This document shows, in pieces, positions 8,601-17,523 of a stretch of DNA of 64,000 bases. The DNA is taken from positions 1-64,000 of the forward strand of contig JAIMAG010000011.1 in NCBI GenBank assembly GCA_023512135.1. Reading direction: 5' to 3'. Numbering within the stretch: position 1 is the first letter of the stretch; each line of letters begins with the position of its first letter. The DNA comes from Terriglobia bacterium. Its GTDB lineage: Bacteria > Acidobacteriota > Terriglobia > Acidiferrales > UBA7541. A program made the position numbers and the translations under genes. The notes beneath the pieces were generated by a model, which did not search any database, was not told the origin of the DNA, and was given only the letters and a program-made list of their open reading frames with translations.

Positions 8601-10229
8601 TTATACGGCGGGTGCGGCAGCAGGGGCAGCCGGCTGGTGTCGCACGCGATGGTAGAGCGCGAGCAACAACGCACCAAATCCCCAGGCCGCGGCCAGCAAC
8701 GTGGCCAGCCAGCCGACATAGGGCAGGTTGGCGGCGATGCGATAGAGCAGCAGTCCGAGGGCAAGCTGGCTGAGCAGGGCGCCGCGCGCAGGATTCGGGC
8801 CGAGCAGGCGGCGGCCGAGCCACGCACTGAAGATGATGTGGCCGGCGTAGGCCGCCACAGCGTAGAGCAGCAGCGTACCCAGGCCCAGTGCCAGTCCCAC
8901 CACAGTGAAACAGACCAGCGCGGCAACAATCGGCGTGGCCAGCAGGCCCAGCAAACCGAATCCGACGGACGCTCCAATCTGCGCACTGTGGCGTTGCAGG
9001 TCGTGGTAGAAGCCCGGCAGCAGCAACAGCAGGACAGTGCCGAGCAGGAACGCAGCCGCCCAGCGCACGGCCTGCCAGAAGTAAAACTTCGGTTGGAGGA
9101 AGCGAGGCAGACGGGATTCGATCTCGATGCTGAGCGGGCTGGCCAGGCGGGCCTGCGGGGAGACGTTGGGCTGCTGGCGGCCGCGATAGCTGGCCGTGCC
9201 CAGCAGTTCGGCTTCCGGTCCAATGCTCAGGCTGCGGGCCCGCACGGTGAGGTTGCCCTCGATGCGGCCGTTCAGCGAGGGCCGGTCGACGAACAGGGTC
9301 ACGTCGCGCGCGACCTGGCCGCCATCCAGCATGAAGTTGCTGGCGAAGGCCATCAGGCTGCCCGCGACCCGTGCGTTGCGGTCCACCGTAACCGACTCTG
9401 CAAACGTGGTCAGATTGCGCTCCACGACACCGTCGAGCAGGAGTGTGTTGAGGAAAGCACGGATGTTGCCGCCCACCTCGCCTTCCACCCGCAGCGTCTG
9501 GGCAAAAGCAAGGATGTCGCCCTGCACCTTCCCGGTGATGGTGGCCTGGGAGGCGAACAGAATCAGGTCGCCTTCGACAGTGCCCTCGATGCGGGCTGAG
9601 CCCGCGTAGATGACCAGGTCATTCGGGATGACCTCGTCCTTAGCGAGGCGGAAGGTGTCGGCTTTGCGCACTTCCGCGGCGACGGCGGCAGGTGGCAGGG
9701 CGAGCAGGGCAAACAGCAGGCCCAGCGCCACCAGCGCTCCGCCGGTGCCGACCAGGTGCGGACGCCGTCGCAGCCAGCGGTGCAGCAGCAAAAGTCCCAG
9801 GGCACCGGTCGTGATTGCCGCCAGAAACTGAATCAGAGTGAGCATATCCAGCCATCCCTCCCAGAAGATTCCACCGAACAGGAACATGGTGAGCAGGTTG
9901 TTGCCGCCGAAACCGACCTGTTCGAGCTGCTGCTGCCAGGGTTCGATGAATTCGGTCCAGAGCGTGAAGAGGCCGAGTGCAGCGAGTCCCAGCGAGAGAG
10001 CCCAGGCCCAGGCGGTGCGCGTGCCGTGCGCCGCCAGCAGGCGTGCGGGTACGGCTTCTTCCTGTTCGGTCAGTGCGCCGCGGAGCCATGCCGTTTCCTG
10101 CTCCAGCACATGAAGCAGTGCGCCGCAGTCGGAACAGGCGCGAACATGCGCGACGAGCGCGGCGCTGCGTTCGGCGCTGAGCTGGCCATCCAGATAGAGC
10201 AGGCAGGTGAGTTCGTCCAGGTGATTCAT
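8601..10229 (-). CDS. Membrane anti-sigma factor fused to a polymer-forming (bactofilin-like) domain
   Basis: The 542-residue product begins with a zinc-finger anti-sigma motif, H28-x3-C32-x2-C35, like ZAS/zf-HC2 anti-sigma factors. Then come membrane segments at about 74-92, 108-125, 130-150 and 165-185. The region from about 195-355 is a right-handed beta repeat with short periodic strands (IYAGSARIEGTVEGDLILFASQATITGKVQGD and onward), the pattern of polymer-forming cytoskeletal proteins. The last 160 residues hold four to five more membrane helices. It presumably sequesters the sigma factor encoded just upstream, with which it shares a 4-base overlap. Reading an envelope signal through the repeat domain is my inference. 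Confidence 0.75.
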   Translation of the reverse strand: MNHLDELTCLLYLDGQLSAERSAALVAHVRACSDCGALLHVLEQETAWLRGALTEQEEAVPARLLAAHGTRTAWAWALSLGLAALGLFTLWTEFIEPWQQQLEQVGFGGNNLLTMFLFGGIFWEGWLDMLTLIQFLAAITTGALGLLLLHRWLRRRPHLVGTGGALVALGLLFALLALPPAAVAAEVRKADTFRLAKDEVIPNDLVIYAGSARIEGTVEGDLILFASQATITGKVQGDILAFAQTLRVEGEVGGNIRAFLNTLLLDGVVERNLTTFAESVTVDRNARVAGSLMAFASNFMLDGGQVARDVTLFVDRPSLNGRIEGNLTVRARSLSIGPEAELLGTASYRGRQQPNVSPQARLASPLSIEIESRLPRFLQPKFYFWQAVRWAAAFLLGTVLLLLLPGFYHDLQRHSAQIGASVGFGLLGLLATPIVAALVCFTVVGLALGLGTLLLYAVAAYAGHIIFSAWLGRRLLGPNPARGALLSQLALGLLLYRIAANLPYVGWLATLLAAAWGFGALLLALYHRVRHQPAAPAAAPAV

Positions 10230-10810
10230 GCCATGCCTCCTGCGCGCAGCTCGCGCGGCATGCGGCTGCCTTCCAGTTGCTCGCGCAGCTGGTGCCGGGC
10301 GCGGAGCAGAACAACGCCAACAAAATTGCGGCGGATGCCCAGGGTGTCGGCAATTTCTTCGTAGCTCATCTCCGCAAAGTAGCGCAGCACCAGGGCCATC
10401 CGTGCGCGCGCAGGCAGCCGTTCCAGCGCGCGGCGAACTTCCAGACTGGTATGGCGGTCAAGAAGCTGCTCGATCTGGCTCGGCGCAGGGTGAGCGAGGG
10501 GAAGCGCATCGGCTTCTTCGGTCTCCAGATCCTGGCGCAGCCGGCGGCGCCGGAGCAAGTCCCAGCAGTGGTTGGCCGCGACTTTGTAGAGCCAGGCGCG
10601 AAAGGGACGCGAGGGGTCGTACTGGCTGAGTTTTTCCCGAAGTTTGATGAAAATCTCCATGGTCGCGTCCTCGGCATCTTCGCGGGTGGGCAGCGCGCGC
10701 CGGCAAAAACGATAGATGGCCGGGGCGTACTGCTGGTACAGCTGGCCCCAGGCTTCCCCGTCACCGGCCCGGGCGCGGGCAATCAGTTCCCCCGGCTCTG
10801 CGCCAGCCAT
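10226..10810 (-). CDS. ECF-type RNA polymerase sigma factor
   Basis: The product is a sigma-70 family factor of the extracytoplasmic function group. Region 2 is seen in the stretch YQQYAPAIYRFCRRALPTREDAEDATMEIFIKL and the RAWLYKVAANHCWDLLRRRR that follows; region 4 in the RALERLPARARMALVLRYFAEMSYEEIADTLGI helix-turn-helix. No region 1 or 3 is present. The stop overlaps the start of the downstream anti-sigma gene (ATGA), the usual sigma/anti-sigma arrangement. I prefer ATG 10810, giving 194 residues; an ATG ten codons upstream at 10840 is possible. Such pairs normally autoregulate, but no clear ECF promoter was identified in the divergent region. Confidence 0.88.
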   Translation of the reverse strand: MAGAEPGELIARARAGDGEAWGQLYQQYAPAIYRFCRRALPTREDAEDATMEIFIKLREKLSQYDPSRPFRAWLYKVAANHCWDLLRRRRLRQDLETEEADALPLAHPAPSQIEQLLDRHTSLEVRRALERLPARARMALVLRYFAEMSYEEIADTLGIRRNFVGVVLLRARHQLREQLEGSRMPRELRAGGMA

Positions 10811-10840
10811 TCCCGCTTTCCGCTCCCCTGGCTCTACCAT

Positions 10841-11143
10841 GAGATACGCAGTCTCGTACCGGATTCTTTCACTCGACGGCCGGTGAGTGCCACTACTCTA
10901 CAACCGAGTGCAGGGCAAATGAAACTGCCGGTTGCGCCAGCTCGAACCTGGCGCATCGGCATGGGCCGCGATGGCACAGCAAGAGGTGCTCGTACCGGGC
11001 CGGCGGAAGGCTGACCTCGCACCGCGAAGCTGTACCCACTGCAAGCTCTGAGGTAGATTCATGACCGAGGCGGAGCGAGCCGACTTCCGCCGTTCCGCAG
11101 CAAGGGTGAACGGAACGCGCAGGCGGAGGTCTGCGACACGACG
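10841..11143. other. Divergent intergenic region with a strong hairpin
   Basis: This 303-base region between the sigma gene and der must hold divergent promoters. It has a perfect 8-base-pair stem, TGCGCCAG at 10933-10940 with CTGGCGCA at 10948-10955 around a 7-base loop. It also has a CACTC...GAGTG dyad at about 10872-10891. No clear promoter hexamers or coding frame were recognised. Confidence 0.5.
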
Positions 11144-12592
11144 ATGGTAGAGCCATTGCCGAGCGTGGTGATTGTCGGGCGGCCGAACGTGGGCAAATCC
11201 ACGCTGTTCAACCGCCTGACCGGGACGCGGCGCTCGATTGTGACCGACGAGCCGGGGATCACGCGGGACCGCATCTACGGCACGGCGGAGTGGCGCGGGC
11301 GGGCTTTCGAAGTCGTGGACACCGGCGGCATTGTTCCGGAGGAAAAGGCGGAAATTCCCCGCGAGGTGCTGCGTCAGGCGGAGATGGCCATCGCTGCCGC
11401 AACGCAGCTTGTGCTGGTGGTGGACGCGCGCGCCGGACTCACACCACTCGATGCCGAGCTGGCGCGGCGGCTGCGGCGCACCGGACGGCCACTGGTGGTG
11501 GCCGCCAACAAGGTGGACCACGCCGGACAGGAAGGTCTGGCAGCACCGTTCCATGCGCTGGGAGTGCCGGTGTTCCCTATCTCGGCCGAACACGGCCTGG
11601 GCGTGGATGCCCTGCTCGACGCCATCACGGAGCGCTTTCCGGTGGCAGCCGCCACGGAAGCCGCCGAGGCGGTGGTGAACATCGCCATCATCGGACGGCC
11701 GAATGTAGGCAAGTCCACGCTGCTGAACCGGCTGGTGGGCGCCGAGCGGGCCATTGTTTCTGCGGAGCCGGGCACAACGCGCGATGCCGTGGACACGGTG
11801 GTGGTGCGCGGGCAGCGCCGCTACCGGTTCATTGACACGGCGGGCATCCGGCGCAAAGCCAAGACGAAACTGCTGGCAGAGCGGCTGAGCGTGATGATGG
11901 CGCGCCGGCACCTGGAACGCGCCGACGTCGCGCTGCTGGTGGCGGATGCGGCGCAGGGCGTCACCTCGCAGGATGCGGCCATTGCCGGCTACGCCGAGCA
12001 GTCCGGCTGCTCGGTCATTCTGGTGCTGAACAAGTGGGACCTGGCGCTGGAGCAGGCCCGGCAGGCGCGGGCGGCCGATTCGGGACGTGCGCCGCGCTCA
12101 CAGGATGTGGAGGAAGCCGAACTGCTGGAAGAGTACACGCGGCTGGTGCGGGCGAAACTGAAGTTTCTCGACTATGCGCCGGTGGTGTTCGTATCGGCGC
12201 GGACGGGGGAGCGCGTCAGCCGGCTCTACCCACTGATCGACGAGGTGGCCGAGGCGCGTCGCCGGCGCATCCCCACGGCCGAGCTGAACCGCTGGCTGCG
12301 CGAAGTGGACCTGGAGCGCGGCAGCGCGCCGGCGGGCCGCGCCGCGAAGATTCTCTACATGACGCAGGCCTCGGTAGCGCCGCCGGTGTTCGTGTTGTTT
12401 GCGAGCCGGGCCGGCACGCGCCGTGCGGGCACGGCAGCTTCCGGGGCCGGCCGGCTGCATTTCAGTTTTGCGCGATTTCTGGAGAACCGGCTGCGGGAAC
12501 GTTTTCCGTTCCCCGGCACACCGATTCGATTCCTGCTGCGGACGCGGCCGCCACGCACCCGCCGCGAAAGCCGCGGGCGACAGCCGCGTTGA
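11144..12592 (+). CDS. der: Ribosome-biogenesis GTPase Der (EngA)
   Basis: Der is an essential GTPase with two G domains in tandem that helps assemble the 50S subunit. The 482-residue product shows both: G1 motifs GRPNVGKS at 12-19 and about 184-191, DTGG and DTAG Walker B motifs, and NKVD and NKWD base-recognition motifs. The C-terminal KH-like domain follows from about residue 370 and ends in a short Arg-rich tail. The central linker contains a charged insertion (ARQARAADSGRAPRSQDVEEAE). ATG 11144 gives the usual N-terminus directly before the first G1 motif. The MerR gene follows after 43 bases. Confidence 0.96.
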   Translation: MVEPLPSVVIVGRPNVGKSTLFNRLTGTRRSIVTDEPGITRDRIYGTAEWRGRAFEVVDTGGIVPEEKAEIPREVLRQAEMAIAAATQLVLVVDARAGLTPLDAELARRLRRTGRPLVVAANKVDHAGQEGLAAPFHALGVPVFPISAEHGLGVDALLDAITERFPVAAATEAAEAVVNIAIIGRPNVGKSTLLNRLVGAERAIVSAEPGTTRDAVDTVVVRGQRRYRFIDTAGIRRKAKTKLLAERLSVMMARRHLERADVALLVADAAQGVTSQDAAIAGYAEQSGCSVILVLNKWDLALEQARQARAADSGRAPRSQDVEEAELLEEYTRLVRAKLKFLDYAPVVFVSARTGERVSRLYPLIDEVAEARRRRIPTAELNRWLREVDLERGSAPAGRAAKILYMTQASVAPPVFVLFASRAGTRRAGTAASGAGRLHFSFARFLENRLRERFPFPGTPIRFLLRTRPPRTRRESRGRQPR

Positions 12593-12616
12593 CAGCCGCG
12601 GAAAACGGCATAGGAT
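12589..12616 (+). promoter_or_regulatory. Sigma70-type promoter for the MerR gene
   Basis: TTGACA at 12589-12594 matches the -35 consensus fully and is followed after 16 bases by TAGGAT at 12611-12616. It overlaps the der stop codon and sits just before the MerR ribosome binding site (GAGGAGG at 12623-12629), so the MerR transcript would have a leader of only about a dozen bases. Confidence 0.6.
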
Positions 12617-12635
12617 AAGACCGAGGAGGCCAACC

Positions 12636-13016
12636 GTGAGCAGTGCCGCCAACGCCGCCGCGGCGAGCAGTGAGCGGCTGTATCGCATCGGGGAGGTGTG
12701 CCGGCTGACGAACACGAAAGCCTTCGTGCTCCGCTACTGGGAAACTGAATTCCCGATGCTGCAGCCGGTGAAGACGCCGAGCGGACACCGGCTGTACCGC
12801 CGCGAAGACATCGACCTGGTGGTCGAGATCAAACGGCTGCTCTACGAGGAAGGGTTCACGATTGCCGGCGCACGCAGACACCTGGCCGCCCGCCACGGTA
12901 CGGCCAATGCGCCCGCGGCCGAGTCGGCTCCGCGGATCTCCCGAACCCCGCAGCAGGTGTTGCTGGACCTGCGCGCCGAACTGGAAGCGATCTTGACGCT
13001 GCTCGAACGCGGGTGA
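12636..13016 (+). CDS. MerR-family transcriptional regulator
   Basis: This 126-residue protein has an N-terminal MerR winged-helix domain: YRIGEVCRLTNTKAFVLRYWETEFPMLQPVKTPSGHRLYRREDIDLVVEIKRLL. The C-terminal part is a short coiled coil without Cys residues that would suggest metal sensing, so it belongs to the short MerR group found downstream of translation genes in acidobacteria and deltaproteobacteria. GTG 12636 is chosen because GAGGAGG lies 6 bases upstream. The target is unknown; it may act on itself or on neighbouring genes. A tRNA gene begins 58 bases after its stop. Confidence 0.85.
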   Translation: MSSAANAAAASSERLYRIGEVCRLTNTKAFVLRYWETEFPMLQPVKTPSGHRLYRREDIDLVVEIKRLLYEEGFTIAGARRHLAARHGTANAPAAESAPRISRTPQQVLLDLRAELEAILTLLERG

Positions 13017-13022
13017 GAAAAT
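12993..13022 (+). promoter_or_regulatory. Possible promoter of tRNA-Pro
   Basis: TTGACG at 12993-12998 and GAAAAT at 13017-13022 are separated by 18 bases. The -35 lies inside the 3' end of the MerR gene. It would start transcription about 45 bases before the tRNA. Confidence 0.4.
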
Positions 13023-13074
13023 GGCCGGTTGGAAGCGAAGCCGCAGATTTCGCGAGGCGCAAGCACGCAGCGGT

Positions 13075-13151
13075 CGGGACGTGGCGCAGCCTGGTAGCGC
13101 GCACGCTTGGGGTGCGTGAGGTCGCTGGTTCAAATCCAGTCGTCCCGACCA
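13075..13151 (+). tRNA. tRNA-Pro (anticodon GGG)
   Basis: A complete 77-base cloverleaf. The acceptor stem pairs CGGGACG with CGTCCCG, the D arm contains GCGCAGCCTGGTAGCGC, the anticodon stem CACGC/GCGTG frames the loop TTGGGGT with anticodon GGG, and the T arm is CTGGTTCAAATCCAG. The 3' ACCA is encoded. It reads CCC codons (and CCU by wobble), important in this GC-rich genome. Confidence 0.96.
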
Positions 13152-13266
13152 TTCGTTTGCGGAGCCGCGGGCACAACGAAAAACGCCGCGCGATGACAGC
13201 CGGTGCCCGGACGCCCCGCCTCCTTCCCTGCCGGGGCGCTGCGGTACGCAGCACAAACAAGTTCCG

Positions 13267-14028
13267 ATGCCGCACATTCTGGTCACGAACGACGATGGAA
13301 TCGCTGCTGCCGGTCTGCGCGCGCTGGCCGAGGCCATGCGCGCACTCGGTTCGGTGAGCATTGTGGCCCCGAACGGCGAACGCAGCGCCACGGCCCAATC
13401 CATCACCCTGCGGCAGCCGATTGCCTGCGAGCGGCTGGCCGACGGAGAGTGGGCCGTGGAAGGCACGCCGGCCGACGCCGTGATCGTGGCCCTGAACCGG
13501 CTGCTGACCGCTCCGCCGGACCTGGTCGTCAGCGGGATCAATCGGGGCGGGAATCTGGGCGAGAACATTTTTTATTCCGGCACCGTGGGCGCCGCTGCGG
13601 AAGCGACCATCCACGGCATCCCGGCGCTGGCGATTTCGCTGGTCGCGCGCGACGGGGAATACCGCTACGAAGAAGCTGCCGCGGTGGCCCGGCAGCTGGC
13701 GGAACTGGTGCTGCGCGAAGGGTTGCCGGAAGGCGTGTTGCTGAACGTGAATGTGCCCCTGCCGTGGAACGGCCGCGTGCGTTTCACCCGTCAGTCGCAC
13801 CGGATCACGCGGAACCTGCTGCAGGAAGGCACCGACCCGCGCGGGCGGCGCTACTTCTGGCTCCACGAACAGAAGGCCACCGATGGCTTCGAGCCCGATA
13901 CCGACTACGCCGCCGTGCAGGCCGGAGCGGTGTCGGTTACCCCGCTGCAAATCGAACGCACCCACACCCTCTCGCTCAACCACCTGTCTCACTGGGCGCG
14001 CTGGCTCGAGGATTCCCTGCGCCGCTGA
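13267..14028 (+). CDS. surE: 5'-nucleotidase SurE
   Basis: SurE is a metal-dependent nucleoside monophosphate phosphatase involved in survival in stationary phase. The 253-residue protein starts with MPHILVTNDDG, whose D8/D9 pair are metal ligands. It also has the family motifs VDGEWAVEGTPADAV-like around residue 60-75, SGINRGGNLGENIFYSGTVGAAAEA with a metal-binding Asn, and the late DTDYAAVQAGAVSVTPL motif. Length is normal. In some bacteria surE sits beside pcm; no pcm is seen here. The gene stands alone, 115 bases after the tRNA. Confidence 0.96.
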   Translation: MPHILVTNDDGIAAAGLRALAEAMRALGSVSIVAPNGERSATAQSITLRQPIACERLADGEWAVEGTPADAVIVALNRLLTAPPDLVVSGINRGGNLGENIFYSGTVGAAAEATIHGIPALAISLVARDGEYRYEEAAAVARQLAELVLREGLPEGVLLNVNVPLPWNGRVRFTRQSHRITRNLLQEGTDPRGRRYFWLHEQKATDGFEPDTDYAAVQAGAVSVTPLQIERTHTLSLNHLSHWARWLEDSLRR

Positions 14029-14493
14029 CCGATAGCGGCACGGCGAACCACCGCCACAGGTCGCACGTCACCCAGCTGCGCTGCGCACGGCACCCTCACA
14101 GGGCTGCGCGCGCCTTCGCGCCCGCCGCTCTTCCGGTGCGACTTGTCCGCTGATGCCCGCCAGGTTCACTTCTGTTCTTCGTCCCGGGCGGGAGCTGACT
14201 CCGGCGGCGGTGTGCGCGGCCGGCGCAACCCGGCCGCGGGCCGCGACAGGCAACCACGAACAGGAACAGACCGCACGGCCGCAGCTTCATTTCTGCGACC
14301 TTTTCCTTTCTGCGCCTTCTGAGCAGGAAACCCTGCCGCGGCGGAGGAGCTGCTCGGAATTGCCCAGCGTATGCTCTGCACATTAGAATGCGCCGGCACG
14401 AAGGTAGTCGCAAAGTCGCAGCAGGACGAGTCGCCCGCAGGCAGCGTCCTGGTGCGGGAACAGGCAGCGCAACCTTACCCCGGAGGTGGACTC
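14029..14493. other. Intergenic region upstream of the S9 peptidase
   Basis: This 465-base region between surE and the S9 peptidase gene holds a candidate promoter at 14360-14389 and little else that I can support. Open frames on the minus strand here (for example 14096-14413) have low-complexity Arg/Pro/Gly-rich translations and I do not call them. Confidence 0.5.
14360..14389 (+). promoter_or_regulatory. Candidate promoter for the S9 peptidase
   Basis: TTGCCC at 14360-14365 is followed after 18 bases by TAGAAT at 14384-14389. TAGAAT occurs as a likely -10 before several other genes in this window. The predicted start lies about 100 bases before the ATG. Confidence 0.4.
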
Positions 14494-16587
14494 ATGAAGC
14501 ACCATGCTGCACGGTTTCGCATGGAGTGTTTCGCTGCGGTGCTGCTGGCTGCAGCGATGCTGGCGATGCTCGCGGTGTCGCCGACCGCAGCGGCACAGCC
14601 GAAGCGGCCGTTTTCGGCCGAAGACGTTTTCCAGATCGAATACGCCGCCGACCCGCAGATTTCTCCTGACGGCACGAAGATTGTCTATGTGCGTCGGTTC
14701 GCCGACGCGATGACAGACCGCAACTACGGCAACCTGTGGCTGGTGAATTTCGACGGTTCGGGCCACCGTCCACTGACCACGGGCAATTTCAACGACAGCT
14801 CGCCGCGCTGGTCTCCGGACGGGACGCGGATTGCCTTCACCAGCGACCGGAGCGGACAGGGACAGGTCTGGGTGCTGTGGCTGGCCACCGGACAGATGCA
14901 GCCGGTGACGCACGTCACCGAGGCGCCTTCGGGCATCGCCTGGTCGCCCGATGGCCAGTGGATTTCGTTTGCGATGCTGGTGCCGGAGGCTCCACCGTCG
15001 ATTGCGCGGCTGCCGAAGCCGCCCGAAGGGGCGAAGTGGGCCGAGCCGGCGCGAGTCATCGACCGGCTCATGTATCGCTTCAACGGTCCCGGGTACCTGA
15101 AGCCCGGCTTCCATCATCTGTTCGTGGTGCCCGCCGAAGGAGGAACGCCGCGACAGATTTCTTCCGGCAATTTTCACCACGGCGGGCCGGGCTTCCGCGC
15201 GAGCGAGGCGGTGTGGACACCGGACGGCAAGTATCTGATTGTTTCGGCGAACCGGCGTCCGGACTTCGAGCTCGAGCCGCTGGACTCGGAAGTGTACGAA
15301 TTCAACGTGGAAACCGGGGCCGTGCGCGCGCTGACGAATCGGCGCGGGCCGGATGAGGCTCCACGAGTTTCGCTGGACGGCAGCCGAATCGCCTATCTGG
15401 GCTTCGACGACCGTTACCAGGGCCATCAGAACACGCTGCTGTACGTGATGAACCGCGACGGCACGGGCAGCCGCGCCATCAGCGCCGCGCTCGACCGCGA
15501 GATCATGGACGCGCAGTGGGCCGGGACGCGCGCCGAGCAGGGGCTGCTGATTGCCTACGAGGATCGCGGCGTCACCCGCATCGAGCACATCGCACTGGAC
15601 GGGAACCGGCGCGAAGTGGCCCGGCACATGGGCAGCGGCCAGTCGGCCTATTCCGGCGGGTCGTTCAGCGTGGCGCCGACGGGGCGGCTGGCCTTCACCT
15701 ACTCACGCGCCACCCACATCAGCGATGTGGCCGTGGCCAGTGTGAGCGGCGGCGCACAGCGCGTGATCACCGCAATCAACGACGATCTGATGGCCCAGCG
15801 CACCCCCGCCACCGTCGAAGAAATCTGGTATGAGTCTTCCAAGGACGGCCGGCGGATTCAGGGCTGGATCCTCAAGCCGCCCGATTTCGATCCCGCAAAG
15901 AAGTATCCGCTGATTCTGGAGATTCACGGCGGGCCGTTCGCCGACTACGGCGATCGGTTCGACATCGAAAAGCAGGTGATGGCGGCTCACGGCTACCTGG
16001 TGCTGTACACGAACCCGCGCGGCTCGACCGGCTACGGCGAAGAGTTCGGCAACCTGATTCACCACGCTTACCCGGGCGACGATTTCTACGATCTGAACTC
16101 GGGCGTGGACGCGGTGTTGGCCAAAGGCTATGTGGACCCGCAGCAGCTCTACGTGACGGGCGGTTCCGGCGGAGGCGTGCTGACCTGCTGGATGATCGGG
16201 CGCACGGACCGGTTCCGCGCCGCCGTCACCGTCTATCCGGTGATCAACTGGTATAGCTGGGTGCTGACGGCCGATATCGCCAGCTTCGGAGTGAAGTACT
16301 GGTTCCCGGGGCTGCCGTGGGATCACGCGGCGCACTACGAGAGCCGGTCGCTGCTCTCGGTGGTGCGGAATGTGAAGACGCCCACGATGGTGCTGACCGG
16401 CGAGGAAGACTGGCGCACGCCGATGTCCGAGTCAGAACAGTACTACACGGCGCTGAAACTGCTGGGAGTGCCGGCGGTGCTGGTGCGCGTGCCCGATGAG
16501 CCACACGGCATCCGTCGCCGGCCCAGCCATCACATCAGCAAAATGCTCCACATCGTCGGCTGGTTCGAAAAATACCGCACGCACTGA
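14494..16587 (+). CDS. Secreted S9-family peptidase (prolyl oligopeptidase type)
   Basis: The 697-residue product carries a signal peptide (about residues 10-35, ending in AAAQ). An N-terminal beta-propeller with WD40/TolB-like repeats (ISPDGTKIVYV, WSPDGTRIAFTSD, WSPDGQWISFA) gates a C-terminal alpha/beta hydrolase domain. The likely triad is S558 in GGSGGG, D639 in EEDWRTP and H671 in EPHG. Most S9C/DPP4-like enzymes have GGSYGG, so the Gly after the Ser is a variation. It should cleave short peptides in the periplasm. ATG 14494 has GGAGGTGG immediately upstream (14482-14489). Confidence 0.92.
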   Translation: MKHHAARFRMECFAAVLLAAAMLAMLAVSPTAAAQPKRPFSAEDVFQIEYAADPQISPDGTKIVYVRRFADAMTDRNYGNLWLVNFDGSGHRPLTTGNFNDSSPRWSPDGTRIAFTSDRSGQGQVWVLWLATGQMQPVTHVTEAPSGIAWSPDGQWISFAMLVPEAPPSIARLPKPPEGAKWAEPARVIDRLMYRFNGPGYLKPGFHHLFVVPAEGGTPRQISSGNFHHGGPGFRASEAVWTPDGKYLIVSANRRPDFELEPLDSEVYEFNVETGAVRALTNRRGPDEAPRVSLDGSRIAYLGFDDRYQGHQNTLLYVMNRDGTGSRAISAALDREIMDAQWAGTRAEQGLLIAYEDRGVTRIEHIALDGNRREVARHMGSGQSAYSGGSFSVAPTGRLAFTYSRATHISDVAVASVSGGAQRVITAINDDLMAQRTPATVEEIWYESSKDGRRIQGWILKPPDFDPAKKYPLILEIHGGPFADYGDRFDIEKQVMAAHGYLVLYTNPRGSTGYGEEFGNLIHHAYPGDDFYDLNSGVDAVLAKGYVDPQQLYVTGGSGGGVLTCWMIGRTDRFRAAVTVYPVINWYSWVLTADIASFGVKYWFPGLPWDHAAHYESRSLLSVVRNVKTPTMVLTGEEDWRTPMSESEQYYTALKLLGVPAVLVRVPDEPHGIRRRPSHHISKMLHIVGWFEKYRTH

Positions 16588-16616
16588 AGGGTGCGGTGCG
16601 GCTGCGTCGTCGCGGA

Positions 16617-16654
16617 GAAGCCGCGCGCGAAGGCTACTTTTTGCGCGCGGCTTC
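16617..16654. repeat. Perfect 12-bp inverted repeat across a stop codon
   Basis: GAAGCCGCGCGC at 16617-16628 pairs perfectly with 16643-16654 around a 14-base loop that contains the stop codon of the minus-strand SDR gene. It lies between the convergent S9 and SDR genes and may act as a bidirectional barrier, although no T run follows. Confidence 0.65.
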
Positions 16655-17476
16655 CAGTTGCTGCCAGACCGCAGCGGGCAGTTCGGTCAGCGCGTTGAAC
16701 TGGCCGGCACCGCGCAGCCAGAGTCCGCCGTCGAGGATGATGCATTCGCCGTTCAGATACTCGGCCATCGGGCTGAGCAGATAGACGGCCAGATGGGTGA
16801 GCTCTTCGTGGCGGCCGAAGCGCTTCAGCGGATGGAAATTGCGCGCGCGCTCTTCGAATTCGCGCGTGGGCATCAGGCGCGACCAGGCCCCTTCGGTGGG
16901 AAACGGCCCCGGGGCGATGGCGTGAAAACGAATCCGGTAGGGCGCCCACTCGATGGCCAGCGAACGCGTCATGGCCAGCACCCCGGCTTTGGCGCACGCC
17001 GACGGGACGACGTAGGCAGAGCCGGTTTCGACGTAGCTCGTCAGGATATTCAACACAACGCCGGGTGTGCCCGCGGCAATCCAGCGGCGCCCGAGCGCCT
17101 GCGTGCAGTGAAAGCTGCCATGCAGGACAATGCCGACGACGGCGGCAAAGGCGTTGGCGGAAAGCGTTTCGGTGCGAGCGAGAAAATTGCCGGCGGCGTT
17201 GTTCACCAGCGTATCCACACGGCCGAAAGCGTTCCAGGCGGCTTCCACGGCAGCTTCGACAACTTCGGGATGGCGCACGTCGCCGGTGGCGTAAGCGGCC
17301 TGGCCGCCGCGCCGCCGGATTTCTTCGGCTGTTTCCCGCAACGGCGGTTCGCGGCGCGCAAACAGAAAAATTCTTGCGCCCAGTTCGGCAAAATGCAGCG
17401 CCATCGAGCGGCCCAGGCCGGTGCCGCCGCCCGTCAGGAAGATGGTGCGGTCGGCCAGCAGACGGTTTGCGAACAT
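16634..17476 (-). CDS. 2,4-dienoyl-CoA reductase-like SDR
   Basis: The 280-residue protein is an SDR that resembles 2,4-dienoyl-CoA reductases of the mitochondrial DECR1 group rather than a generic SDR. Shared features are TGGGTGLG at 15-22, NNAAGNF at 92-98, the T-S-Y148-x-E-T-G-S stretch, and VPSACAKAG with K163. The Tyr is placed before the usual SDR position, as in DECR1. It should use NADPH to reduce dienoyl-CoA intermediates in unsaturated fatty acid oxidation. The neighbouring acyl-CoA/ACP ligase fusion supports a role in lipid metabolism. Its start lies 48 bases after the ligase gene's stop, so they may be cotranscribed. Confidence 0.8.
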   Translation of the reverse strand: MFANRLLADRTIFLTGGGTGLGRSMALHFAELGARIFLFARREPPLRETAEEIRRRGGQAAYATGDVRHPEVVEAAVEAAWNAFGRVDTLVNNAAGNFLARTETLSANAFAAVVGIVLHGSFHCTQALGRRWIAAGTPGVVLNILTSYVETGSAYVVPSACAKAGVLAMTRSLAIEWAPYRIRFHAIAPGPFPTEGAWSRLMPTREFEERARNFHPLKRFGRHEELTHLAVYLLSPMAEYLNGECIILDGGLWLRGAGQFNALTELPAAVWQQLEAARKK

Positions 17477-17523
17477 CGTTCACCTCGCCGCGCTACACGA
17501 TACCATCGACACCGGCGCTGTAC

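Noticed and set aside
10933-10955. Stem with a TTCGA-like loop on the minus strand, considered as part of a tRNA
   Set aside because: No acceptor, D or anticodon arm can be drawn around it; the loop pairs as a plain 8-base-pair hairpin.
14096-14413. Minus-strand frame with MKLRPCGLFLFVVAC start between surE and the S9 peptidase
   Set aside because: The first 15 residues resemble a lipoprotein signal and there is an AAGGA stretch upstream, but the rest is low-complexity Arg/Gly/Pro sequence. Not enough to call a gene.
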